64,000 nucleotides of DNA from CAWIHA01 sp963835855. Its GTDB lineage: Bacteria > Acidobacteriota > Terriglobia > Bryobacterales > Bryobacteraceae. The notes beneath the pieces are model-generated. The model made no database searches. It had not been told where the DNA came from and worked only from the letters and a program-made list of their open reading frames with translations. Positions 52,123-61,523 of this stretch are shown one piece after another; position 1 is the first letter of the stretch; each line of letters begins with the position of its first letter. The position numbers were made by a program, and so were the translations under genes. The stretch lies in the NCBI GenBank assembly GCA_963835855.1, contig CAWIHA010000032.1, forward strand, positions 1 through 64,000. Reading direction: 5' to 3'.

Positions 52123-54723
52123 TTGAGGTTCGGCCAGCGACAGCGGCTAAGGAAGATACTTTTGCGCCCACGGCTCATCCTGGGATTCGTGCTCGCGGCA
52201 GTCTTTGCGGTTCTGGCAATCGTCCTGAGGCGCCAAGTGGTCGAATTAGCTCCGGCGCGGATGCTCGACACGTTCCTCGTCGGAATCGGCATAACAGCTT
52301 ACTTCTTCTCCTGGATCCCGGCGGCCGCGCTCCTGGGCGCCTCCCTAATCATCGCGATCTCGTATCCCCCGTCCGATAGCGGAGCCGCGATTAGCCTCGT
52401 CCGGTTGCTGCTGTATTCATGTGTATCGGTTGCCGCGATTGCAGCCATCCACCGTTTGAAGACGGCGGTCCAGTTCTGGCGAGGGACGGAAGAAAGCTAC
52501 CGCACACTGTTTGAGGAAGCTTCGGACGGCATCGCGACGGCCGACAAGCATCTTCATCTCCTGGCAGTGAATTCGAGGTTCTGCGAGATGCTCGGTTACT
52601 CGCGCGATGAGCTGTTACGGATGAGCGTCAAGGAACTCGTCTTTACCGAAAACGCGGAACACACTCCGCTGGAACTGTTTACTCATACCGGCGCGGGCGT
52701 TCATGAACTGCGCCTTCGCCGCAAGGATGGCAGCTCGATCATTGCTGAGATCAGCACGCGCGTGCTGCGAGACGGCAGACTGATCGCCATTGGCCGGGAC
52801 GTCACCGGACGCAAACAGGCCGAGCAGGCGCTGAGCGAGAGCGAAGCGATGACGCGTTCGATGCTCTACAGCGCCGTTGATGGCATCGTCACGATCGACG
52901 AGCACGGGTTCATTCACTCTTTCAATCCGGCGGCCGAGGCACTGTTCGGCTGGACCGCCGACGAAGTGCTCGGGAAGAACGTCAATGTGCTCATGCCTCC
53001 CCCATACGATGCGGAACACGATGGCTATATCCGGAACTATCTCGGAACCGGGGTGAAGAGAGTGGTCGGGATCGGCCGCGAGGTAGCAGCGAAGCGCAAG
53101 GACGGCACTACGTTTCCCATCGAGCTCTCGGTGAGCGAACTGCTGCTGCCCGGCAGGCGGATGTTTACCGGCATCATCCGCGACATCACCGGGCGCAGGC
53201 AAGCGGATGAGCGATTGAGGCAGGCGAACGAGGCGCTGGGCGCGGTGATCCAGACATCGCCGCTCGCCATCTTTACCATGGATCTGGAAGGCAACGTGGG
53301 CACGTGGAACGCCGCCGCCGAGCGGATCTTCGGTTGGACGGAAGCCGAGGTTGTGGGCCGCCCCCTGCCGATCGTACCCGAAGCCGAGTGGCCCGTCCTG
53401 CTCGAATCGATCGAGCGGGTCAAACGGTCAGATGACTTGCGCGGCCACGAGAGGCGGCGGCTGCGGAAGGACGGCACGCTCATCGACGTGAGCATCTGGA
53501 GCTCGGCGTTGCGCAACCGCGAAGGCCAGGTCTGCGCCCTCATTAACGTCCTGGCCGATGTGACCGAGCGCAAGCGCCTGGAAGGGCAGCTCCAGGAGGC
53601 GCAGAAAATGGAGGCGGTCGGCCGGCTGGCAGGCGGCGTGGCGCACGACTTCAACAACGCCTTGACCATCATCACCGGTTACGCCCGCATGCTGCACGAC
53701 CGCCTCAGCCCGGCCGGCTCTGCCGCCGAGGTCGAGGAAATCCTCAGGTCCGCCGAGCACGCCGCAGCGCTCACGAACCAGCTCCTGGTCTTCAGCCGCC
53801 GGCACGTCATTCACCCGCAACTGCTCGACCTGAACCTGGTCGTCGCGAAGCTGGACAGGATGCTGCGCCGGATCATCGGCGAGGATGTGGAGCTGGTGAT
53901 TGTAGCCGCGCCGGGTTTGTCGCAGGTCCGCGCCGACCCCGGCCAGATCGAGCAGGTAATCATCAACCTTGCCGTGAACGCGCGGGATGCGATGCCGAAT
54001 GGGGGCCAGCTCACGATCGAAACGGCGAATGTCGAGTTGGACGAGGCATACGAGTGCGCCCACCCCGGCCTTCGGCCCGGCGATTACGCGATGCTGGCGG
54101 TCAGCGACACCGGCCAAGGCATCGATCCACAGATCCAGGCCCGGCTGTTCGAGCCGTTCTTCACAACCAAGGACCAGGGAACAGGGCTGGGACTTACGAC
54201 CGTTTATAGCATCGTGAAGCAAGGCGGCGGCGGCGTCTGTGTCTACAGCGAGGTTAGCAAGGGCACAACCTTCAAGGTCTACCTGCCTCGGGCGCGCGCG
54301 GCTCGCGAAGAGCCGGCCGAGCGGACCGATGTGCAAGTGGCCACGAGCGGCGCCGAGACCGTATTGCTGGTAGAGGACGAAGCGGGCGTGCGCCGGCTGG
54401 TGCGCGAGATCCTGAAAAGCCAAGGTTACAGCGTACTGGAAGCACACGATGCGCGGGACGCGCTCCGGCTTTCTGAGCAGCACCCGGAGGCCATCCACCT
54501 GCTGCTCACCGACGTTGTGATGCCGAGCATGAGCGGGCGCGACCTGGCCGACCGCGTGGCGGCGCTCCGCCCGGGGCTTAAAGTGCTTTACATGTCCGGT
54601 TACACCGGCAGCGTGATGGTGAACCACGGTGTTTTGGCGTTTGGCACTGCATTCCTGCAAAAACCGTTCACGCCCAGCCAGCTTTCACGAAAAGTGCGCG
54701 AGGTGCTGGATGGGCGTTTGTAA
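52123..54723 (+). CDS. PAS-rich hybrid histidine kinase (866 aa)
   Basis: The frame starts at TTG 52123. Three or so N-terminal transmembrane segments (residues 15-110) are followed by three PAS domains (about 126-235, 250-360, 370-490). Next come HisKA with VAHDFNNALTIITGYARML (phospho-His), HATPase_c with NLAVNARDAMPNGG and GTGLGLTTVYSIVKQ, and a receiver with LLTDVVMPSMSG (acceptor Asp). It is a membrane sensor that autophosphorylates and passes phosphate to its own receiver. It has a close paralogue next door and no other partner nearby. Confidence 0.92.
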   Translation: MRFGQRQRLRKILLRPRLILGFVLAAVFAVLAIVLRRQVVELAPARMLDTFLVGIGITAYFFSWIPAAALLGASLIIAISYPPSDSGAAISLVRLLLYSCVSVAAIAAIHRLKTAVQFWRGTEESYRTLFEEASDGIATADKHLHLLAVNSRFCEMLGYSRDELLRMSVKELVFTENAEHTPLELFTHTGAGVHELRLRRKDGSSIIAEISTRVLRDGRLIAIGRDVTGRKQAEQALSESEAMTRSMLYSAVDGIVTIDEHGFIHSFNPAAEALFGWTADEVLGKNVNVLMPPPYDAEHDGYIRNYLGTGVKRVVGIGREVAAKRKDGTTFPIELSVSELLLPGRRMFTGIIRDITGRRQADERLRQANEALGAVIQTSPLAIFTMDLEGNVGTWNAAAERIFGWTEAEVVGRPLPIVPEAEWPVLLESIERVKRSDDLRGHERRRLRKDGTLIDVSIWSSALRNREGQVCALINVLADVTERKRLEGQLQEAQKMEAVGRLAGGVAHDFNNALTIITGYARMLHDRLSPAGSAAEVEEILRSAEHAAALTNQLLVFSRRHVIHPQLLDLNLVVAKLDRMLRRIIGEDVELVIVAAPGLSQVRADPGQIEQVIINLAVNARDAMPNGGQLTIETANVELDEAYECAHPGLRPGDYAMLAVSDTGQGIDPQIQARLFEPFFTTKDQGTGLGLTTVYSIVKQGGGGVCVYSEVSKGTTFKVYLPRARAAREEPAERTDVQVATSGAETVLLVEDEAGVRRLVREILKSQGYSVLEAHDARDALRLSEQHPEAIHLLLTDVVMPSMSGRDLADRVAALRPGLKVLYMSGYTGSVMVNHGVLAFGTAFLQKPFTPSQLSRKVREVLDGRL

Positions 54724-54800
54724 GCGCCTGGAGAACTGCGAATTGCGGCGCTTTCAGCGCACAGCCGAAAACGGAAACCGGCCGGAGGCGCGGGGGTGTG

Positions 54801-57272
54801 ATGCGGAAGACTGAGGAGGCAATCGATCTGACGGTGTGGCAGCGCGTTATCCGGAGAATGCACGGCTTGCCGCTGTACATCAAGGGCCTGATCGTAGTGG
54901 CCATTCCGCTGGCGGGCTTGCTAGCGGTGAGCGTGGCCTTCTATTTCGTCCAGCGGGAGAACCAGAGCGCGGAGACCTGGGTCAGCCACACGCTGGAAGT
55001 CCGCTCCGAGATCCAGATGGTGCACACGCGCCTGGAAGAGGCCGAGAGCGGGATGCTCGGTTACCTGATTACCCGGGATGAAAGCTGGCTCGAGCCGTTC
55101 CGCGAGGCACAGAAGAGCATACCGGGCACTCTCGGCCGGCTGGAATCGATGCTGGCCGATAATCCGGCCCGGCTTGCGCGCGCCCGGAGCCTCGACCATC
55201 TGGTCACGGAATACCTGAAGGACCTCAGCTCGCTTCCGCAGCGGGTCCCACAGGTCATGGGTCCCGCTGCGCCGCATCCCGCGATCGCCGAGGGCAGATA
55301 CAGTCTGGAAGCGGTCCACCAAGAGCTCGACCGGATGCGCGCCGAGGAAGACCGATTGCTCGATCAGCGCCGGGCGCATGCCAAGCGGGTCTGGGACCAG
55401 GGGTATGCCGTAATCGCTGCCGGCATCCTGTTCGTGCCCGCGGCCGCCATTCTGGCGATGCTGCTGTTTGTCGCTGCGATCTCGCAGCGCGTGGAGACCC
55501 TGGAGGATAATGCACGGCGGCTTGCGCGCGGCATGCCAATTTCGCCGATGCGGCTGGGCACAGACGAGATTGGATTGCTCGAGCAATCGCTGGCAGAGGC
55601 CGCATCGTTGCTCGCCGAGCGCGAGCAGCAGTTGCGTGGGGCGGCCGACGTGCTGGAGGCGCGCGTCGGGGAGCGCACCGCCGAGCTGGCCAACACGAAT
55701 CAGGCGCTCGAGGCCGAGGTCGACGAGCGCACCCGGGCCGAAGAGCAGCTTGCGGAAACGAATCAGCGGCTCCGCGCCCTCATCGATGCGAGCCCACTCG
55801 CGATCATCCGGCTCGATCTTGACGGCAACGTTATGAGCTGGAACCGCGCGGCCGAGCAAATCTTCGGTTGGACCGAAGAAGAAGTGGTGAACCGGCCGCT
55901 GCCGACCGTTCCCGGCGGGGAGGAGGAGCGCTTCCGCGATTTGCTGACAAGCGCCGCGCGCGGCGAGACGCTTAACGGTTTCGAGGCGCAGCGCCGCCGC
56001 AAGGACGGGCGCCTGATCGATATCCGCTTGTGGACGGCCCCGCTCGTCAATGCGGCCGGGGAGATCCGCGGCAAGATCGTCATCGCCGCCGATTTTACGC
56101 AGCAGCGGCGCCTGGAGGAGCAGTTCATACAAGCCCAGAAGATGGAGGCTATCGGCCGGCTAGCCGGAGGAGTGGCGCACGATTTCAACAATGTGATCAC
56201 CGTAGTTTCCGGTTACGGCCACATGCTATCCGAAGGCGTAAAGGACGATCCGGTGCTGCGCGACGCCGCCGATGAAGTACTCAAGGCAGCCGACCGCGCC
56301 GCCGCCCTCTCCGGCCAACTGCTTGCCTTCAGCCGCCGCCAGTTCATCCAGCCGAACGTCGTAGACCTCAACGCGCTGGTGTCGAACCTCCAGAGGATGC
56401 TCGGCCGTGTCATCGGCGAAGACGTTGAGATGAAGGTGATTCTGCGTCCCGGCGCAGCGAATGTTAGGGCCGATGCCGGCCAGATCGAGCAGGTGATCAT
56501 GAACCTGGCTGTGAACGCGCGGGACGCCATGCCGAACGGCGGCAGGCTTACGGTCGAAATCACGAATGTGGAGCTGGATGAGAACTATACGCGCACGCAC
56601 GCCGGCGTCCGGCCGGGCCCGTATGTGATGCTCGCGGTCAGTGACACGGGCGTGGGCATGGACGCCGAAACGCGGGCCCATCTTTTTGAGCCGTTCTTCA
56701 CGACCAAAGAGCGCGGCAAAGGCACCGGGTTGGGGCTTTCGACCGTCTACGGCATCGTTAAACAGCACGGCGGCGACATCTGGGTTTACAGTGAGCCCGG
56801 TAAAGGCTCCACTTTCAAGATTTACCTGCCGCAAGCCGGGAAGGCGGCCGCGGCGGCCGCAACTGCGCCTGAGGCGCCGCGTCCGAAGCCCGGCACGGAA
56901 ACCGTGCTCGTGGTCGAGGACGAAGAGGGTGTGCGCCGGCTGGTGCGCGAGATTCTGGAGTCGCACGGCTATACCGTGCTCGAAGCCGATTCCGGCGCGA
57001 AGGCGCTCGAAATCGGGGAACAGCGCCAAGGTCCCATCGACCTGCTCGTAACCGACGTGGTCATGCCCCAGATGAGCGGCAGGGATTTGGCCGAGGCGCT
57101 GATGATGCTGCGCCCGGATATGAAGGTACTATTCCTTTCCGGCTACGCCGATCGCGCCGTCGTCGAGCACGGCGTGATCGAGTTGGGGGCCGGCTTTCTG
57201 CAGAAGCCATTTACTCCCCAAACGCTCGCGCAAAAGGTCCGTGAGGCCCTCGATCGTCGCGCGGCCAGGTAA
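54801..57272 (+). CDS. CHASE3-HAMP-PAS hybrid histidine kinase (823 aa)
   Basis: ATG 54801 is preferred (GGAGG about 13 nt upstream; a GTG overlaps at 54798). Order: TM helix (about 28-50), an extracytoplasmic CHASE3-like helical domain with EAESGMLGYLITRDESWL, a second TM near 205, HAMP, a coiled coil, one PAS (IIRLDLDGNVMSWNRAAEQIFGWTEEE-type, about 325-440), HisKA VAHDFNNVITVVSGYGHML, HATPase NLAVNARDAMPNGG, and a receiver LLVTDVVMPQMSG. Its kinase and receiver parts are closely similar to the previous gene, so they arose by duplication followed by a sensor swap. They are 77 bp apart. Confidence 0.92.
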   Translation: MRKTEEAIDLTVWQRVIRRMHGLPLYIKGLIVVAIPLAGLLAVSVAFYFVQRENQSAETWVSHTLEVRSEIQMVHTRLEEAESGMLGYLITRDESWLEPFREAQKSIPGTLGRLESMLADNPARLARARSLDHLVTEYLKDLSSLPQRVPQVMGPAAPHPAIAEGRYSLEAVHQELDRMRAEEDRLLDQRRAHAKRVWDQGYAVIAAGILFVPAAAILAMLLFVAAISQRVETLEDNARRLARGMPISPMRLGTDEIGLLEQSLAEAASLLAEREQQLRGAADVLEARVGERTAELANTNQALEAEVDERTRAEEQLAETNQRLRALIDASPLAIIRLDLDGNVMSWNRAAEQIFGWTEEEVVNRPLPTVPGGEEERFRDLLTSAARGETLNGFEAQRRRKDGRLIDIRLWTAPLVNAAGEIRGKIVIAADFTQQRRLEEQFIQAQKMEAIGRLAGGVAHDFNNVITVVSGYGHMLSEGVKDDPVLRDAADEVLKAADRAAALSGQLLAFSRRQFIQPNVVDLNALVSNLQRMLGRVIGEDVEMKVILRPGAANVRADAGQIEQVIMNLAVNARDAMPNGGRLTVEITNVELDENYTRTHAGVRPGPYVMLAVSDTGVGMDAETRAHLFEPFFTTKERGKGTGLGLSTVYGIVKQHGGDIWVYSEPGKGSTFKIYLPQAGKAAAAAATAPEAPRPKPGTETVLVVEDEEGVRRLVREILESHGYTVLEADSGAKALEIGEQRQGPIDLLVTDVVMPQMSGRDLAEALMMLRPDMKVLFLSGYADRAVVEHGVIELGAGFLQKPFTPQTLAQKVREALDRRAAR

Positions 57273-57376
57273 CGTTCGGTGGCGAATCGTCCGGTCATTT
57301 GACGATCGCGGTTCTGCGATCCAAACAGGGGTTCCAGGGCAGTATCGAAGTCCACCAGGAGAGAATTGTTATTTTG

Positions 57377-57946
57377 ATGGAGATTGTTTCTAGACGTCGT
57401 ATCGTACCGCTAAGCGCAGGGATTTGTTCAGCGCTCGTGGTGATTAATTGTCTTGCGAGAACAGAGCGGAAACCAGACGCCCCGTCGGCAGTGGAAGAGT
57501 CCCTCAAACGGTTTCTTCAAACTGTGGTCCACGACAAAACGACCCGATATGCCTCCACGTTCCAGGATCTTAATGGTGATGGAATACCAGAAGGCATTGT
57601 CTATTTGACAGGTAGCAACTGGTGTGGGAGCGGAGGTTGTACCACACTGGTCCTGACGCGAACTGCCAGCTCATGGAGAATCGTGACAAAAATAACGATT
57701 ACGCAACCACCGATTCGGATCTTAAGGAACACATCGCATGGGTGGCGCAGCATCGCTGTCTGGGTGCAAGGAGGAGGCATTCAGCCAGGTTATGAGGCGG
57801 AACTTCGCTTCGATGGCAAGAGTTATCCGAGGAATCCGTCCACTCCCCCGGCGCGGCGAATGGAGGGGAAGCCGCCAGGAGAAGTGGGAATATCCACGGC
57901 GCAGGTGCGGGATGCGATGCCCCTGTATGACGCAACACGTCAATGA
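57377..57946 (+). CDS. Secreted hypothetical protein with EF-like loop (189 aa)
   Basis: ATG 57377 starts a signal-like or lipoprotein-like segment (IVPLSAGICSALVVINCLA). Near residue 65 the loop DLNGDGIPEGIVYL resembles calcium-binding DxNGD(G) loops of dockerin/FG-GAP type. A CGSGGCTTLVL segment follows. The C-terminal end runs into transposase debris. Its role is unknown, and it may be slightly truncated. Confidence 0.55.
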   Translation: MEIVSRRRIVPLSAGICSALVVINCLARTERKPDAPSAVEESLKRFLQTVVHDKTTRYASTFQDLNGDGIPEGIVYLTGSNWCGSGGCTTLVLTRTASSWRIVTKITITQPPIRILRNTSHGWRSIAVWVQGGGIQPGYEAELRFDGKSYPRNPSTPPARRMEGKPPGEVGISTAQVRDAMPLYDATRQ

Positions 57947-57997
57947 GAGCAGCGACTCCTCATAGCCGCCTGCCGGCTGTTGCGCGGCGGGGCGCTC

Positions 57998-58336
57998 TGC
58001 CCCCAGGTGCTCGGCATTGACGAGCACTTCTTCACCCGCCACCACGGCCCTGGAGGTGATCTATCGCTTTAAACAGCGCCTCTGTTCCCTCCGGCTGAAG
58101 AAGCACCGCACCCGCAAGCAGTGCCAGCAGCTCGCACCCCGGCTCCTGTGCGCCGTCTACCAACTCGACGGCACCTTGCACTCCTGGCCGGCCGAGATCG
58201 CCAGCATGTGGCGCTTCCTGCGCAATCACGGCATCACCGAAGGTTTCCACACCCCAATGGAGGTCCTGCAACGCCAAGCCGACGGATCTCGCAACTTCCA
58301 AAACTATCGGCTGCGGGTTAAGGTAATGTGTTCTTG
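57998..58336 (+). mobile_element. Internally deleted ISL3-family remnant, copy 2
   Basis: VLGIDEHFFTRHHG is followed at once by a late segment in another frame: IYRFKQRLCSLRLKKHRTRK, then NHGITEGFHTPMEVLQRQAD and NFQNYRLRVKVMCS. The last two are the C-terminal ISL3 transposase signature (NGITEGF and FRNFENYRLR). Copy 1 at 27960-28166 has the same internal deletion, so this is a non-autonomous derivative rather than independent decay. Confidence 0.65.
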
Positions 58337-58390
58337 AGGTCGGTCAGAGGTGGGGCCTGCCCCCATTAATGGCGTAGAGCCCTTGAATTT

Positions 58391-58440
58391 TGGTCGGGGC
58401 GAGTGGATTCGAACCACCGACCTCCTGGTCCCGAACCAGG
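58391..58440 (-). tRNA. tRNA-Pro(CGG) 3' half, partial
   Basis: On the minus strand it reads the anticodon stem-loop CCTGG-TTCGGGA-CCAGG (anticodon CGG), then AGGTC, T-arm GGTGG-TTCGAATC-CAC, acceptor and CCA. Upstream of the anticodon stem, the 5' half (CGGGGCG...) is missing; unrelated sequence takes its place. This is probably an attachment-site remnant of a former integrative element. Confidence 0.7.
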
Positions 58441-58804
58441 ATGACGAAGAGAATCAATAAGTTAGACGCGGGCATAGCCAAGGATACGAATTGTGACAGA
58501 TTGCGCCAGACCAAGAGCTTGCCCTCCGATCTCCTCCTCATCGTCGAAACGCAGCGCACCCCATCCCTGCACAGGGTGGGCATAGTATTGGGCATAGTCG
58601 GACGGAGTTGGCCAGCGTGTCCGGGGGCTACTGCTGCGCCACCGACAGATCCGTTGCAGCCGTCGAGGTGTCGCTGAAACGATCTCCAATGGTAGTGGAC
58701 GCCAGTAGATTGGCTGTACCGCGGCGCGTGAATCTCGGCTGCCGCAGACAGCCGGACCTGATGACCCACAGCCGTCAGCCGTGGCCTACTTCGTGGATCA
58801 TCCA
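58441..58804. other. No supported gene; scrambled region
   Basis: Several short frames overlap, none with a family motif. A minus-strand frame at 58462-58689 is Arg/Trp-rich at first, then acidic, and looks non-native. The region sits between the tRNA-Pro half and the acr3 fragment and appears to be junk joined by deletions. Confidence 0.4.
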
Positions 58805-59450
58805 GAGAGCCGCGCCGGGCGCCGCCACCGCGTATTCGACCCGGAACAGCCGCATCAGCCCGTAGGTCAGCGAAGAGTTGAAGTAAACCTGGATCAGGAT
58901 CGGAATCGCGATCAGCACGACATGGAAGGACTTCCCGGTGATGTTGTCGGCCTGGAAAGCAAAGATGAAGACCAGGGTGGCCAACAGAGCCATGATTGTC
59001 ACGGGCGCGAATCGCGGCAGAAAGCCCTTTTCAAACCACTCCTTCCCGTGTTTGCGGATGAGCGCCGTCCTCAGCAGCGTCCCCACGCTCAGCGGGATCA
59101 CGATGAAGGCGATCACGGAATAGAGCAGGACGAGGAAGGGCACCGACAGCGACGAGGCGCCGCTAACCAGAAACCGCACGACCGGCGCGAACAGCACGAG
59201 CATGATCAGGTCGTTCACGGACACTTGCACAAGCGTGTACGCCGGATCGCCGTCCGTGAGGTAGCTCCAGACAAACACCATCGCAGTGCAGGGCGCCGCG
59301 GCCAGGATGATGACACCCGCGATGTACTGGTTCGCCTCGGCCGGGCTGATCCAGCTCGCAAACAGGATGCGGAAGAAAAGCCATCCGATGAGCGCCATCG
59401 AGAACGGTTTCACCATCCAGTTCACAACCAGGGTCACGAGCAGCCCGCGC
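58805..59450 (-). pseudogene. acr3 arsenite efflux permease internal fragment
   Basis: The frame has LVVNWMVKPFSMALIGWLFF, then AAPCTAMVFVWSYLTDGDP (conserved Cys of Acr3), VSVNDLIMLVLFAPVV and ATLVFIFAFQADNITG. This matches Acr3/ArsB-type arsenite efflux pumps across about 215 of roughly 350 residues. The N-terminal helices and the C-terminal end (GALIGASNFFELA) are missing. It is fused to the rad52-like fragment upstream in a different frame. It cannot transport. Confidence 0.8.
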
Positions 59451-59457
59451 GGACGCC

Positions 59458-59921
59458 GGCGCCTCCGCCCGGGTCAGCGCGTTCTCGTCTGTCGCCCACT
59501 CCTCGCCGGTTCCGGCGTGCGTTCCCAGACCGTAGATGGTCACCTTGCAGGTCAGCAGCACTTTCGCGGTGATGAGCGTGCTCTTCCCTTCTCCCTTCTG
59601 CGGCATCTCGAAGTTCTGCACCGTCTGCACCGCGTACTCCCGCGTCCAGCCGAGCGGCGTGAACAGCCCGTTCAGCCGGTCCGTGTACGCTCGTGGATCC
59701 GCGTACGCCACCACCTGGCCGCGGAGTCCGTGTTTGCCTCGGCTCGTGTTCGTCACTCGCCACTCGACCGACTCCGGCTTGAATGGCTCCCCTAGCGCGG
59801 CCAGGACCTCCTGTACCCGCTCCGGAGTGAACGACCCGCTCACTCCTGGCAATCCGTTCATCGTGTGGGCGGGGGCGGCATCGCCGCCGCCAATCCGTTC
59901 GCTTGCGTCATACGCATTCAC
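59458..59921 (-). pseudogene. Rad52/Rad22-family gene, 5' fragment
   Basis: The GTG start at 59921 is preceded by AAGGAG. The protein reads FTPERVQEVLAALGEPF, then TNTSRGKHGLRGQVVAYADP, RLNGLFTPLGWTREYAVQTV, LTCKVTIYGLGTHAG and DENALTRAEA. These are Rad52-type single-strand annealing landmarks. It stops at RAEA, where the family continues QAFKRACACFGLGRYL; the acr3 fragment begins within about 10 bp. Such annealing proteins are frequent on plasmids and integrative elements. Confidence 0.75.
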
Positions 59922-60017
59922 TCCTTTCCTTCCGTTTGACTACCTCGGCATTGCGCCGTGGCCTCTGTTGCAAGATCTAGGTAAATGTGAGAAACTACCG
60001 ATGTCTGGTAACGGGCC

Positions 60018-60614
60018 ATGCCGACCGCTTCCGCGCAGATTCTGGAGATCGCAAAACGACAGCGCATCGTCCGTCCTCGCGACCTCGCAGCCCGCGGGAT
60101 CGCACGCGAGCACCTGATCCGTCTACTGCGGAAAGGCGCTCTCACACGAGCGGCGCGCGGCATCTACATGCTCGCCGGCGCTCCGGTCACCGAGCATCAC
60201 GGCCTTGCACTGGTCGGCAAGCAGGCTCCCAACGCCGTCGTGTGTCTGCTGTCCGCGCTTCAGTACCACGGTCTGACAACCCAACAACCGCACGAAGTCT
60301 GGATCGCGGTCGGGGTGAAGGCTCACAGGCCAACGATTGACTGGCCGGCTGTGCGCGTCGTCCGCTTCTCCGGTCCTGCCCTGAGTGAAGGCGTCGAGAA
60401 TCACAAACTCGAAGGCGTTCCTGTCCGCGTCTACGGCATTGCCAAGACGGTTGCCGACTGCTTCAAGTACCGGCGGAAGATCGGCACCGATGTGGCCATC
60501 GAGGCCCTCCGGGACGCGCTGCGAAAGCGGGTCTCGGTGGATGACATCTACCGCTTCGCGAAGATCTGCCGCGTCGCGAACATCATCCGGCCCTACCTGG
60601 AGTCTGCCGCGTGA
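60018..60614 (+). CDS. AbiEi-type antitoxin
   Basis: The 198-residue protein starts with a winged helix (LEIAKRQRIVRPRDLAARGI, then REHLIRLLRKGALTRAARGIY), in which the Arg-Gly-x-Y end is typical of AbiEi_4-type antitoxins. A larger C-terminal domain follows with EVWIAVGVKAHRPTI and VRVYGIAKTVADCFKYR. In type IV AbiE systems this protein represses the operon and counters the nucleotidyltransferase toxin. It overlaps the toxin gene start by 4 bp. Confidence 0.88.
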   Translation: MPTASAQILEIAKRQRIVRPRDLAARGIAREHLIRLLRKGALTRAARGIYMLAGAPVTEHHGLALVGKQAPNAVVCLLSALQYHGLTTQQPHEVWIAVGVKAHRPTIDWPAVRVVRFSGPALSEGVENHKLEGVPVRVYGIAKTVADCFKYRRKIGTDVAIEALRDALRKRVSVDDIYRFAKICRVANIIRPYLESAA

Positions 60615-61523
60615 GGAACAAGAAGGTGGTGAACATCGCCGCCTCGTTCCGTGCCCGCCTACTGGATCTTTCGCGCCAACGCAAGGAGGACTTCCAGTTC
60701 GTTCTCGGCCGCTGGATGATCGAGCGGTTCCTGTACCGGCTCAGCGTTTCGCCCCACAAGGAAGACTTCGTTCTAAAGGGCGCCATGCTCTTCGCCGCCT
60801 GGACGGGCAAGGTGTACCGTCCGACGAGAGATCTCGATCTGCTCGGCTGGGGCAGCCCGGACGTTCGATCGCCTTGTGACCGCGTTCCGCGAGGTCTCGA
60901 TGATCGACGGCGGCGACGGACTTGTTTTCGAGCCAGCTCGAATCAAAGGGGAGCGAATCAAAGAGGACGCCGAATACGAGGGAGTGCGTGTCAGGATCCC
61001 GGCATCGCTTGACGGAGCCCGCCTGCTGCTCCAAGTCGACGTTGGATTCGGGGATGCGGTCGAACCGCCGCCCGCCGAATTGACCTTTCCGGTCCTACTG
61101 CCAGCCGATGCACCGCGACTTCGGGCGTATCCTCCAGAGGCAGTCGTCGCCGAGAAACTGCACGCCATGGTCCTGCTTGGAATCGCCAACAGTCGCATGA
61201 AGGATTTCTACGACCTCTGCACCATCGCGGAGTCCTTCTCCTTTGATCTGCCGACGCTCGCGCGTTCCGTCAGAGTCACGTTTGAGCGGCGTCGAACAGC
61301 CGTGCCCACGGATCAGCCGTTTGCCTTCACATCGGAATTCCTGGAGGACGGAACGAAGCGTGTGCAGTGGCAAGCCTTCATCAAGCGAATCGGGGTGCAG
61401 ACCGATCTGACCTTCGTCCAAGCCGGCGAGCGAATACGTGAGTTCTTGCTTCCCGTGCTTCAAGCGGCTTCGACCGAATCCGCGATCCCCCGCCGGTGGG
61501 AGCCCGGCGGCCCGTGGCTCTGA
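60611..61523 (+). CDS. AbiEii-type nucleotidyltransferase toxin, one frameshift
   Basis: A GTG start at 60611 overlaps the antitoxin stop. The first frame has VLGRWMIERFLYRL, FVLKGAMLFAAWTGK and PTRDLDLLGWGS (nucleotidyltransferase Asp pair). At about 60861-60867 the frame breaks; the rest continues in another frame: RLVTAFREVSMIDG, IKEDAEYEGVRV, VAEKLHAMVLLGIANSRMKD and FYDLCTIAE. One extra T (GACGTTCGATCG for GACGTCGATCG) explains it. As read the toxin would be dead, leaving an antitoxin without a toxin. Confidence 0.85.

Noticed and set aside
53428..54660. Long minus-strand frame opposite the first hybrid kinase
   Set aside because: Same reason: it mirrors the kinase coding frame and shows only low-complexity Arg/Leu/His-rich sequence.
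54921..56132. Long minus-strand frame opposite the second hybrid kinase
   Set aside because: It is antisense to a well-supported kinase and has no family motif; long shadows are expected in GC-rich coding DNA.
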